A DNA stretch of 64,000 bases from Platanthera guangdongensis (GCA_039583875.1 CM077153.1:64860482-64924481), one strand, 5' to 3'. Positions 31,271 to 42,202 are shown, numbered from the stretch's first letter. Made by a program: numbers and translations. Notes: generated by a model from the sequence alone, not told the origin.

Positions 31271-33546
31271 GGATGTATACAAGATCATTAAACATTTGAT
31301 GCTTCAATCTATTTTTTTGTTTGTGTGAATCTGAATCAAGATAATTATAAATTTGTTAGTATATATAAAAATATCAAATTTTATACTGAATATTTGTATA
31401 CTTAGTTACTTACAAACTCAAAAATACTCCAGTTACGCTCATTACTAGAAGAAGAATAACATAAATCAAGTATGTGCAATGCTATCTTTGTAAGATCAAC
31501 ATTCGGTCATTTATGTGCACCCCACCAATCCACAATTTATTTAAGACAAATATAAATTATTTAACATATAAATAATTTAAGAAAAAAAAAATTAATCAAT
31601 ACTTACATGTATTTATAGTGGTTCGTTTCCTAATAGTCATAATTTTTCCAAAAGTATTTCGAGATGTTATTTACCTAGTACCTTGATCTGTAATCTTGTC
31701 TTGCAATTGTTGATGGGACACTAGTCTTGCAATAACATCATTAAAAGTATCTTGAAATTTCCAAGTATCATCATTATGTTTCTCCTCACATTCAAAATAT
31801 TTGCTTGGATTTAAAAATAAAGTTGTCTTATACAATTTTTGCTTCATTTGATTTATCTGCCCATTTTCAACAATCTTTATAATCTTCTTAAATAATCTTT
31901 ATTTATTATCAAAATATGTTTTGATCTTTCTTTAGCTTCTTTCATTGCAACATATACTTCAGATATAGCTGACATTTCATCTCCATCTACTAATCGCAAA
32001 ACGGCAATTAGTGGTTTTCCTCCATTTAGGCAATCTCTAACTTCATTCCAAAAAACAGTTGAAAGTATTGTTTCAACAACTTATTTTTCGGCTTCAATTT
32101 TTGTCAAATTAGTAGCATTTCATGATGGCGATACAAAGAATAATTTCAGTTTATCCTCATGTTTAAGCACAATTTGTAGAGTAGTGAATATGTAACAAAT
32201 CTAGTCAACGAATGTCTCACTAAATCACCACCTATATTAGTTTTTACTACATCAACTAAACGAGTGTGTCTGTAGATGAAATTTATAATCATCTTTGTCA
32301 TTCTTATCACCATTTTATTTTGTTGCACCTTTTCTAAATCTTCTAGCACGAGATAAATGCAATGAGCTGCACAAGTAATCCAGAATAATGTGGGTCTTTT
32401 CTCCATTAAAATTTTACCAGCTGTCTTATAATTGGAAGAATTGTCAATCACCACCTGCATAAAACATAATTTTTTATGTATCTATATTTGTAGACCATTA
32501 AATATGGAATATGAAAATTAATATAATCAAAAAATTTACCTGAACGACACACTCTGCTCCATTCTCTCTAATCTTACTATCAAGCAACTTCGATAACATT
32601 GTAGTATTTTGAATTTGAGTGGACGCATCTATGAAACTCATAAAATAAGATCTTTCTGAACAATTGACTAAGAAATTGATCAATTGACTAAGAAATTGAT
32701 CAAATGTCTCTCTCTGCTCTCTGTCCAACCATTTGATATAAGTGCAGTCATATCTCCTCTAATACGCTTGATACTTTTTCTTCATCTCCTTAATTTTATC
32801 TTTTATATTTAATAACAAAGGGACTCGTAAATCATGATAACTAAGGTCTTTATAACCAGACCCATATTGGTCAAGTGTTTCAAGCATTACTTCAAAACTT
32901 TGGATATTTGCAGCATTGAATGAAATTCCGCATTCATAGAACCAAACAGTTACATAACTATCAGCTCTTTTTTTCTCTTCAGGATATCTAAAACATCTCT
33001 CAATAGTAGTTTGTGCAGCACTTTTAACACGCTTACCAACTACATCTTCGGGAGTATGTCTCACATAAGCATCCATGGGGTCTCGTTTTATGCTAAGTGG
33101 ATTACTTTTCTCTTTTTGGCACTTTTCCTAAAACTTGAGATAAATGAAGATTTAGCTGTGGATAATACCAGAGATACATTTTGTGAATAATTTTGTTTTA
33201 TTTCTTATTCACTTTCATTTTCATAATCAGCAGTCAAATCCACCTTTTTCCTTTTTTATCATTTAAAGCTGAATATATCTCAATTGTTATTTCAGAAGTT
33301 GTCTTAAAACACTTTGATACATATTCATACCCACAACATATATGTTGCTTCAACCTTTTAATTCCACATTTAATCAATCTATCACATAAATTATACTTAA
33401 TATTATTTTTATCTTTTAGGTCGAATTAATGTTCATACTTTCATCCAGGATCCTTTAGCTTTTGCTTTTCTTTTAGAATCTATTTTTGGATCAAGAGTAT
33501 TGTTATTAACGGATGAAGCAAAACTGTTATTGTTTTCGTTTTCCAT
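31271..33546 (-). pseudogene. hAT transposase, main part
   Basis: Starts at ATG 33546 ('MENENNNSFASSVNNN'). A BED-type zinc finger follows with two stops ('DPG-stop-KYEH', then 'KNNIKYNLCDRLIKCGIKRL', 'KQHICCGYEYVSKC'; one zinc Cys reads Tyr). Then 'KRADSYVTVWFYECGISFNA', and the catalytic-domain start 'ALISNGWTESRERHLINFLV', where the usual Asp before Gly-Trp is Asn. A 20-bp tandem duplication (32661-32700) shifts the frame here. After 'FIDAS', an intron (32455-32539) leads to 'VVIDNSSNYKTAGKILMEK' (second catalytic Asp) and 'FWITCAAHCIYLVLEDL'. The last exon, after an acceptor near 31355, reads 'NRLKHQMFNDLVYI', then is cut by Copia-C and continues at 25797. hAT transposases excise and reinsert the element; this one is dead. 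Confidence 0.85.
32661..32700. repeat. Perfect 20-bp tandem duplication in hAT transposase
   Basis: CAATTGACTAAGAAATTGAT occurs twice without spacing. It is not a multiple of three and destroys the reading frame of 'HLINFLVNCSERS'. Confidence 0.95.
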
Positions 33547-35399
33547 CTTTCACGAACAAGACCAATAAAATGCAGTGTTAGATGTCCTGGAGAGACTCCA
33601 AACTTATTGATATTCTCAAACTAAAGGAAATGGGTACATGATAAATTGATTGTATTAATGAAAGAGTCAGTTATTCTTAAGCTAAAGAAATCAATATTCA
33701 TCACTTGAGACATACAAGTATCAAATGAACTGAATTATTCGACACAATAAACAATTTATAGACCATTTAAATACAATGCTCATTTAAAGACCATTTAAAA
33801 ATCATGTTCATTTGTTTTATATAATAAACAATTTAAAGATCATGCTCAATTATATCTTATATAGTCATTATTATTTGCATGTAATGATTATATAATCACA
33901 AATCTTATTTCGAATATTATTAATTTTCTCTTGCGTAAATTATGTCACTCCATCATAGATCTGTAATAAAAAAAAATGTTAAAATCAATTTAACAAAATT
34001 ATTATCATTTATCAATCTATATGCAGTTAACTTACCAATTATGATATTGTCAAAATTCTAAGAGCATCGACTATATCAATCATGTAGTATATGATATAAT
34101 ACTCACATTAAATATTATCTGTTTGTTTTAGCTACTAAAAAACTAAACAAGTGCTAAATATTTTAATATTAAAATTTTAAAATTACAATACATATAGCTT
34201 ACCGGTTTTCACTTTAAAACCTTTGATTTGTGAAAACTGGTATGTCGATCATTTGACAAACCCTTAAATGCACTTGATAAAATATAAATTTTTTGTTTAT
34301 AGTCAACTTTGAATTTCAAATAATAAAAAAAACAAATTAATAAACTTAACTTGTATTGACATTTTTAATATCATCACGAATGTCATAATTTAAGAGATCA
34401 AGCGAATAAATAGTATTTATACTGTAATCTATAAGAGCTAACATCTAATATTATTTGTGAAATAAATGAAATAATTAATAACTTAATTAAAATAAAAAAA
34501 TATAAATAATCATTGAAAGTTTGATACTTATAATCTATGATAGGGCAAAAATAATAAAGAATCTGGAGTTGACTAAGCCTAATTTTTAGATCTTCAGCTC
34601 GTGTTTTTGAATGTTTTTTGACATACTTATCATCAAAAGCAAAAATGAATGTCGGATTATGAAAAGATACATTTTTGTATGTAAATTTTTCTAATTGTGA
34701 TTCTATGTACTTGTAAAAAAAAATACATAAATTCAGAATCAATTTATAAATTAATAAAAAATCTTAAATTTATAATATTTGATACTCACCTTATATGTGC
34801 TAATATGATGTTAATTCCGACTTTTTCATATTAGCAAAATCGTATAACTCTGAAATTTCAAAGAATGTACGTGTTGATTCAACGGTCTCAAATATTGTTG
34901 GATCTAATAGCAGAGATATTATTTTATTTTATTTCTTCATCATAGTAATGAAGCTGAGTAACATGACAATGAATTCATTTGTATTATGTGTAAATAAAAA
35001 AAATAAATTTTTGACAATATTGATTACATAAAAATCAAAAATATTAATTATACTTGAGAATGTGAACGCTCATGTGATGTTTCAGGCACCTCTTTTTATG
35101 ATGATGATGCACATAAAAGTGTCGACTAACAAACCGGTAATAACAAAAAAATTTAGTAATTACCCGGCCAACAAAAAATATGACATTTCATAAAGTATAA
35201 ATAATTAACCATAATATAATACCTGAGATATGTCTTGAGAAGTTTCAAGTTTCAAGTACAAGTGCAACACTTTGTGGACCTAATTGTTTCAATTCCAGCA
35301 CTAAACATGCGCATGTGTTCTTCAATTTGATTCTTTATACTACTCATCTTTGCTTGATGCGCTTGTTGTTGGCTCAATAATTCTTGTTGTTGGCTCATA
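33547..35399. other. AT-rich spacer between hAT transposase and Ptta-like ORF
   Basis: Very AT-rich, no recognised domain. A - strand frame of 114 codons (34398-34742) is rich in Phe, Tyr, Ile and Lys, as expected from composition alone. This probably holds intron, leader and promoter sequence. Confidence 0.45.
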
Positions 35400-36640
35400 T
35401 ATTCTTAATGTTACTGGCGCATATATTCTTGTTGTTGACACAATTTTTCTTGGACTATAGCTTTCGCATCTTCAATACAAACTATTGATCTCCTCTCGCT
35501 CCGCCTATCATCTTTGAAAAAACTTTTAATGGTGGAAAATCTGTCACCAGCTCTAACTTTGTATGGATGTTCTTTGCCTAAAACAGAGACAAGAACATCA
35601 TCTATTCCCTTTGACACTTTTTCAGCACTTTGGGCATCTTGACTCGACAACTCATCCTAAACAAAGTAATAAATGTTAATGCAGATAAGAAATTATACTT
35701 CACAAGCAATATTACTATTGATAATTTACAAATAATTAAATGATACATTTACACTTACAATTTTAGATGGCTAATTCGTTGCGTCTTTATTAATGTATTC
35801 ACCAGTTATTTTCTTTTGCGACCAGCTTTCCATAACTTCTCACATGAAATTAGTGCAGTTGCACTTTGTTCAATTTTGACAATAAAATAAAAATAAATTA
35901 TTATTTAAATTATTGAGAAAATCAATATTATAATACAGATACTAGAGAGAACTAATACCATCTATTTTTTAATCTAGAATAACTCATTTTAGAAGTAGCA
36001 TGTAGTGTTTTGTGTTTTTGCTTTTTCTGTATTAACCTGACTTTTCTCCTCCACAAATAAAAATTTGTTAATGCTTAAATTGTTTATAAAGTTAAAAAAT
36101 AATATAAAACATTGAATTTAATTAGAACATAACCATATACTATGGAGTGCTACGATGGTCGACAAAAACTCTCTAATTTTCAGGAGCAATAAAGTTATAC
36201 TTAAGAGGTACATTATATTGATGCTTCAAATCAACGTTTTTCACTTAAGTGACAAAAAGTTTGGATTTCCAAGTCGTCCAACTTTCATTCATGCTTTTTA
36301 GTAATGCATTGTGAATACCATCAATATCATCAAAATAAAGCTGAAAATAATAGAGAATATTAATTAATAATTAACTAAAAAATACAGTTATGTAATAACT
36401 AATAACAAAATTACGTAAATTTAATTTTTCTCATAATTGATTCTTAAAATGTTTATCAACTTTCTTCCATCTAGCATATGTAATTGGCACATTATACTTC
36501 ACAAAACAAGTCATAAAACTCTTCAATTTATTTGTATTTAGCCCGAGAATAATGCGGTCACCATTACTCCCAGAAATATTAAGTTTGTTTCCCTCTAGCA
36601 TAAGTGTATTCAATTCAGTCATTTTAGTGGTGCCTCTTTT
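35400..36640 (-). pseudogene. Ptta/En/Spm-type transposon protein
   Basis: Pieces on the - strand in the order of plant Ptta/En/Spm proteins (TNPA-type accessory protein of CACTA elements). At 36622 'MTELNTLMLEGNKL', 'FMTCFVKYNVPITYARWKKV' and 'DKHFKNQL'. Near 36200-36340 'MNESWTTWKSKLFVT'. Near 36000-36050 a basic segment 'RRKVRLIQKKQKHKTLHATS'. Then an open frame at 35411-35650 with 'DDVLVSVLGKEHPYKVRAGD' and 'EDAKAIVQEKLCQQQEYM', matching the 'LG..EH.GRVRG' region and terminal coiled coil of the family. Introns seem to separate the blocks (AT-rich gaps). In CACTA elements this protein binds subterminal repeats; here it lies in the same TIR pair as a hAT transposase. The call rests on the remembered motif order. 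Confidence 0.6.
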
Positions 36641-37324
36641 TGACTTTGATGAAGATCATTTATCAGTCATTTTCATGTAATAGGAAAACCCAAAAAAACA
36701 CTAAACCATCGAAAATCTCTAACCAAAATTCATAAAAATCTGCAATGATATTAAGGTACTACCACATAATCGCACATATAAATATATATGTTAGTGCTAA
36801 TATAGAAGCACAATGAAGAAGTCTCAAGTCACTCAACAAAGTTTTAGTTGGTTAAGAACATGAAATAACAGTTACACACTTTCACAGTTTCACATAAATA
36901 ATTAAATACATAATTAATCTTGCAACCTTCAACTTGGTGATCAAGTATAAGAAAGGTACTAACATAGTAACATCAATATGGATGATATATAATCTCATGC
37001 TCAAAACATTAAGCATTTGTTCTAAGAGGTCATAAAGGAAACACTTTTACAATACAACACTACAACTAAACAGTGAAATAAAGTACTGTCTACTGAGAAA
37101 ATGAAGAAATGATATACCTAAATGAGAGAAGGATTGGAGAAGCCGTGTGTTTCAGATTTAGGATAGATGTTTGACACAATCAAACCAACATATGTGATAT
37201 GTCGAATAAGAATCACCAAATCAAAGCAAAGGAGCAGACACTTTCACAATTCGCCTTTAGGGTTTTTTCACAACGACGATAAGAAGTAAAAAAGTCGAGG
37301 TAAAAACAAAATGTTACAGCTTAT

Positions 37325-37605
37325 GATTTTAAAATAGATAGAATACAATGCAGTTTTTATAAAAACACTGTCTATTCTACCCCTAAACCCTAGAATAGAC
37401 TGCGCTTTTTTAAAAACCGCAGTCTATTCTCAAATAGATAATGATTTTTTAACAACCGCAGTCTATTCTAACATTAACCCTAGAATAGACTGTGGTTGTT
37501 TAAACAATCGCAGTCTATTCTAGGGTTCAGAGTATAATAGACTGCGGTTGTTAAAAAACCATTGTCTATTTGAGAATAGACTGCGGTTTTTTTAAAAAAA
37601 TATCC
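37325..37605. repeat. Subterminal palindrome array, right
   Basis: Five or more copies of AATAGACTGCGGTTT and its complement AAACCGCAGTCTATT arranged as hairpins separated by CCCTAG-type spacers. The same ACCGCAGT core as in the left array (24330-24600). Confidence 0.85.
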
Positions 37606-37699
37606 TCAATTATTTAAAAAAATTAAGGCGCCCAACGCCGTATTTATAATTGTACGCCTGGACACCTAGGCGCCGCCTAAGCGACGTCATGGCAATAAT

Positions 37700-38356
37700 G
37701 GCCTCGTCAAATCTGCCTTCTGCGGTCTCTTCTATTCCACCCTTCCCTGCCTGTCGCAATCCTCATCTCAGGCAGCAGGATCTTCTCTATCCGCTGCTCC
37801 TCAGACCATAATTTGGTTTTTTCTGGTCGATGCCGCTTCTCCTGGCCGCAGCTTTTGCTCTTCTGGTCTTCATTTCTACGGCGCAGTTATAGTCCGCAGT
37901 GTGTCCGCAATTTGTGGTTTGCCTGCTTCTTGCTGTAGTCCGCCACCTGTGTTTTGCTTGTTGTGTACGACTTGCGGTCTGCTTGCTATCAGCGGACTAC
38001 TCGCTGTTTCTTGGAGTATGCGGTCAGCTTCTCTAACCGTCGCAGGCTCATCTGGTGCGGCTGATTCTCTAACCCGCCACATTCTTCTTCTTTTACTAGC
38101 GGTCTTCTTCTCTTACCCGTCGCGGTCTACTTCTCTTACCCGCCGCGGTCTGCCTCTCTACCGGTGTCTGCTCGGCCGACTGATCTTGCCTAGCCGCTGC
38201 GAGCTCCTCTAACCGCCACTTCTCTTCTGGCGTTCATCGTATCTCAGGTCGTACCTCTGTGCTTTCACCAGGCCGCCCATTATATTCGCCAGACCGCCTG
38301 TTCCTTTGCCCGACCAATTTTTTTTACTTCTATTGACTATTTCTCCTCTTGTCGTC
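37700..38356 (+). other. hAT target duplication (right) and inverted Copia-B leader
   Basis: GGCCTCGT (37700-37707) is the right target duplication. Then follows GC-rich leader of Copia-B, now reading on the + strand toward gag. No coding domain; the open frames across it are compositional. Confidence 0.6.
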
Positions 38357-38960
38357 ATGGATTCGATGGCGGCTTCCTCTCTTCCTGCTCATGCCACTCC
38401 TCCTAATGTTCGTGATGAGCTCGGGATCACCACCATCTCTCTTAGCGGGAAATCAAACTTTGCGAAATGGCTGCATTCTGTTCGTCGCATTTTTTAGACC
38501 AAAGGTCTACATCATCTTACTCGGGACCCTCCCACTGTCACCACCGACGAATGGCTCTGTGATGACGGCCAGGTCCAATTCTAGATCCTCAATTCCACGG
38601 ACACCAAGCTCTACCGCATGGTCATGTATCATGAGACGACCAAGGCGACGTGGACAGAGCTTTACTCTCTCTACTCTGGTAAAGACAACTCACATCACTT
38701 GTTTGATATCATCTCTGCGCTTCAAACACTGGATCCCGGGGCAACGGGCGATTTGACCTCCTTTGTTGTCAAGGCCAAAACCCTGGTGGAGGCCTGGATA
38801 CAGCATCATCCTCCCTCCACGGATCTATCGACACAACAGACACAAAAGGAAGCTATTGGGATTGCTATGATGATGACCCTTGTTCATCCCTATATTCATA
38901 GCGTCTAGACTCAGATTCGCTCTTCTATAACACCTTCTTTGTCTGATGTATATTCTATGA
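38357..38960 (+). pseudogene. Copia-B gag (inverted segment)
   Basis: Starts 'MDSMAASSLPAHATPPNVRD', then 'ELGITTISLSGKSNFAKWLH', 'SVRRIF' (stop), 'WLCDDGQVQF', 'MVMYHETTKATWTELYSLYS', 'LTSFVVKAKTLVEAWIQHHP' and 'AIGIAMMMTLVHPYIHSV' (stop). It is the counterpart of Copia-C gag (30109-29270), but lies on the + strand because the element interior is inverted. Several stops make it inactive. Confidence 0.85.
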
Positions 38961-40035
38961 TGCTCATAGTTACCTCACCACCCGAGGTTTCTGGGAATTT
39001 CTCTCCGGCTCTCCTTCAGAAGCCCCTCTTACCTACTCTTGCTCCTCTATCTCGTAGCTCTTCAGCTCGAGGAGGTTGCCTCACGTCTCGGGGACAAGGA
39101 CGTGATGGATGTTCTGCCCTTAAATGTGCTTACTGTGGTTGTGAGGGTCATCTTGAAGCCACTTGCAACCGCAAGCATGGGCTGCCTCCACATCTTATTG
39201 CTTTTACTACGGCTGCTCTTCATCGCACTGCCTCTACTCCACTGGATTCTCACTCCTCTACCGACAAGATATTGATGATCTCCGCACCCAGCTTCAGCAA
39301 CTCCAAGGAGTTATTAGTTGTTCGTCTGGCTCTGTTGCGTCTTTCTCCAATGAAGGTATATCATGTCTCTTTCATAACCCTCACTGGATTGTGTATTCGG
39401 GTGCTACTCACCACATTATCTCTCAGAAACCACCTCAGTACATACACTCTGCCTATCTCAGGTTCATCATTGTAGTTAATGGCGACACCACTCCAGTTTC
39501 TGGCACTACTGACTTACGACTTACCCCAAATCTCTCTCTTCTCGGTCCTTCATGTTCGGGGGTCATTTTTTAATCAGCTATCAGTTAGTCAACTTACCCA
39601 AGAACTTGATTGTTATATAACGTTCTCCCCTTTCTTGTTTGTTGTGCAGGATCGACAAACACAAAATACCATTAGTAAAGGACGGTTGTCTAATGGGCTC
39701 TGCATCTTGGATCTCTCACCAACTATTCTCTCTGTAGTCTCCTCTGTTGATTGACATGTCGCCTTGGGCATGCTCCCCTCCCAATTCTCAAGAAAGTTTT
39801 CCCTGATGTTTCATTGCAAGAGTTTACTTGTGAATCTTGTATCTATGACAAACAACATCACACTTCTCTTTCTTCGAACTGTACTCGGAGTGATACTCTG
39901 TTTTCTTTAGTGCATTCTGATATTTGGGGACCCAACAAAGTTCCCAGTGTTTTTGAGTATCGCTGCTTTATAACATTTATTGATGATTACTAGCGTCTCA
40001 CCTGCTTATATCTACTTCATGATCGTACTAAACTT
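38961..40035 (+). pseudogene. Copia-B zinc knuckle, protease and integrase N-terminus (inverted segment)
   Basis: Zinc knuckle 'CAYCGCEGHLEATC' at about 39126-39167. Protease with the active-site Asp lost ('VYSGATHHIISQKPPQYIHS'; normally D-S-G), 'PVSGTTDLRLTPNLSL' and 'QLSVSQLTQELDCYITF'. Pre-integrase region 'RLGHAPLPILKKVFPDVSLQ' and 'CESCIYDKQHHTSLSSNC', then 'LVHSDIWGPNKVPSVF' and 'FITFIDDY'. It stops abruptly at about 40035, where hAT end sequence follows. The final 260 bp duplicate 23719-23980. Confidence 0.85.
39776..40035 (+). repeat. Inversion breakpoint duplication S2, right copy
   Basis: Integrase segment matching 23719-23980 in the opposite orientation, ending GTACTAAACTTA. Confidence 0.8.
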
Positions 40036-40037
40036 AA

Positions 40038-40448
40038 ACCACAGTATGTAGTCTGTCTGGCAGACTTTAAACATCGTTTATTATAATAATTGTTGTCTAA
40101 AGTCGGTCTTAGTTTTTTTAAAATATATGGTTGTCTCATTGCGACTTGCTCGTCTCATTGTCGCTTAGGCGACCGCCTTGTCGCCTAAACGTCCAGGCGT
40201 CTGGCGCTCGCCTTGGTTTGCCTTGACGTCATGACAAGAATGGTCAAGGCCGGAAGAGCTCGCAGCGGGCAGAAATCGCAGCACGCGAGCTGAGAGGAGA
40301 AACAGCAACACGCGGCTAGCAGCAGTCCGCGGCGAGCAGAGAGGACAGTGGGGCCCAAGAAGAAGCTATAAAATCAGGAGGGGAAGGAAAGGAAGGATGA
40401 GTGGATCCACGGGAAGAGGGGAGGCGGGTAGAAAAAAACAGAGATCGC
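40038..40448 (-). repeat. Inversion breakpoint duplication S1, right copy
   Basis: The hAT left end (truncated at CACAGTATG on the + strand) and adjoining Copia-B leader, the reverse of 23978-24391. The leader then continues uninterrupted to the primer-binding site, so this copy holds the original location. Confidence 0.82.
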
Positions 40449-40575
40449 AGCCTTATGGGAATAGCAAGAGAAGAAGGCTGACGGTTAGCAAGAAAGGAGA
40501 CCGCAGCCTTGTGCAGATAGCAAGAGAAAAGCAAGGTCGGCGATTAGAAAGAGGCAAACTGCAAGGACCGTTTTT

Positions 40576-40588
40576 GGTTCTGATACCA
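40576..40588 (-). promoter_or_regulatory. Copia-B primer-binding site
   Basis: TGGTATCAGAACC on the - strand directly inside the 5' LTR. Confidence 0.88.
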
Positions 40589-40787
40589 TGTGGAGAAACG
40601 CAGAACAGAGAAAAATAGCTCCAATTTTATTAATTCCTCAAAAACTACTTGAATACAAGTGTGCATACACTTATATAGGAAGGGAGAGAATGAAAGAATC
40701 CTAATCCTATGATGTGGGACTAATGAGAATATACATGGGATCCAAGAGTGGGCTTTTCATATGGGCTTTTACATTTTCTTGTTAACA
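40589..40787 (-). repeat. Copia-B 5' LTR
   Basis: TGTGGAGAAACGC to CTTGTTAACA, 199 bp, the same length as 21100-21298. Confidence 0.9.
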
Positions 40788-40808
40788 TATTCATAATATA
40801 AATACTAA

Positions 40809-42202
40809 GGCTCTGTTTGGTTGGGCTGTTGCTGATGAGAAGCTGCTGATAGAAAAAGTACTGATTCTGGAAAATGGAGTTTTGTTAAAAAACTGTTTGG
40901 GTGAAATGGAGTTTCCAAAACGGAGTTTTGAAAAAATTGTTTGGAAACAAAACGGAGTTTTGAGTGATTTTGTTTTTGAAATTTTTTAATTACCAACTAT
41001 TTAAAATATGAGCGGGAGAAGAGCAAAGACGAGAAGAGGAATGACGAGGAAGTGGAATGCAAAAAATCCAATGATAAACCTCGAGCACAAAAATGAGGCA
41101 TAACAAAGGGGGTTTTGGCATATTTACACCGACCCAATTCTCCAACCACCCGATATCTAAAACAGGAATCGTAAAAAACCTAATTGGAATGCTTCAGATC
41201 CCTTAAACTAGCTCGTAGAGGGAAACCTAATCTGGAATCGTTTATACAGAACCTACTTGAAGTGAATGAAGACAAAACGATCACATGAAAAAAACATTAA
41301 AAAGAAGGATCAAGCCAATCACCAGCCAGAAGAAAACACAGTATCAATAATCGATATGATATTCACATTACGACACCCACCATCGAGAAGAAGAAGAAGC
41401 AGCGGGAGTGCAAAGTGCCAAAAAAATTGTATTTCGGGAGTGCAAAGTGCCAAAAAACCATATTTTGAGGGGTGCAAAGTGCCATAAAGCTTATTTTCTG
41501 CAAAGAAGAATGCTGGATCTTATAGTCCTATTTCAAATAAAGAAAGAGGAAGGCAACCCATCATTGGGAAACCCTTAAGTGTGGCTTTAACAAGTTTACC
41601 CATACAAAAGCTCTGGCTTCTTCAGAAAGTCGAAGTCTCCCTCGTCTCCAAGGGAGGTAGAAGTGGAAGCTTTTTCAGTTCCATCGGTGACCGTTACAGA
41701 AGAACTCATCATAGCAGCAAGCCAATGAAGCTACATAAACAGAAGCGGGCCGCAGCAACCCTAATCCCCTTTCCAGAAAAGATATCGAGATCGTTGATCA
41801 CGAACAAACACACCCTTGGATCTGGGGGATTCAGGAAGAATGAGAGCAGGAGGAATCGAGTGGGATTCCAAGCACGCCGCTTAAACCCTTGCGTGGCTTC
41901 TTTCAGATCCGACGAATGCCGAGTGGGATGAAGAAGAAGAAGCGGGAGATCGGGAAGAAGAAGCGGGAGCGGACGGGAGGCGGGAGCGGCAGCTCGGGGA
42001 GATCGGCGTGATGTCGGGTCGGGTAGAAGAGGCGCGGCTTTTGCGGTTGAACGCAAAAAAAAGTTACAGCCTGGAACATGAACAAAACAGCGGTCTATTA
42101 AAAACGCGGGATCTGAAAAAAGCAGCGCCAAACGCAGCTTATGCTCTAAATGGTGGTGCGTTTTCACCGCACCACAGGCCATAAGCCCAACCAAACGTCA
42201 CC
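40809..42202. mobile_element. PIF/Harbinger-like non-autonomous element, 1394 bp
   Basis: Ends GGCTCTGTTTGGTTGGGCT and the complement of AGCCCAACCAAACGTCACC form a terminal inverted repeat (TTTGGTTGGGCT shared). TAA flanks both sides (40806-40808 and 42203-42205), the three-base target duplication of the superfamily. I find no transposase. The interior has a GAAGAAGAAG-rich segment and a three-copy 20-bp repeat; open frames across it are not supported. Short words such as GGAGTTTTG repeat near the left end. Confidence 0.8.
41402..41485. repeat. Short tandem repeat in the Harbinger-like element
   Basis: GGAGTGCAAAGTGCCAAAAA occurs twice, and a third copy reads GGGGTGCAAAGTGCCATAAA. Confidence 0.85.

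Larger units (their letters stand above)
24183..37699 (-). mobile_element. hAT transposon inside the Copia-B leader
   Basis: The ends share an imperfect terminal inverted repeat: left ATTCTTGTCATGGCGTC (24185-24201) against the complement of the right end ATTATTGCCATGACGTC (37683-37699). AGGCG/CCTAGGCG-type words just inside both ends are common in plant hAT elements. Within lie a hAT transposase (- strand) and a Ptta/En/Spm-type ORF (- strand), with palindrome arrays near both ends. Copia-C is nested in the transposase. Without Copia-C the element is about 8 kb. All coding parts are decayed. Confidence 0.72.
21100..40787 (-). mobile_element. Copia-B: Ty1/copia element with hAT insertion and internal inversion
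   Basis: LTRs at 21100-21298 and 40589-40787 (199 bp each, about 7% different by eye) are in direct orientation, with a Met primer-binding site beside the right one, so the element lies on the - strand. RNase H, RT and C-terminal integrase (21299-23980) are on -, but gag, protease and N-terminal integrase (38357-40035) are on +. The interior has been inverted. A hAT transposon inserted in the leader accounts for most of the length. Flanking five bases (ATTAC at 21095 and TATTC at 40788) do not agree well. Confidence 0.85.

Noticed and set aside
41581..42194. 100+ codon frames on both strands in the Harbinger-like element
   Set aside because: No recognised domain, strands overlap each other, and neither has a plausible gene structure.
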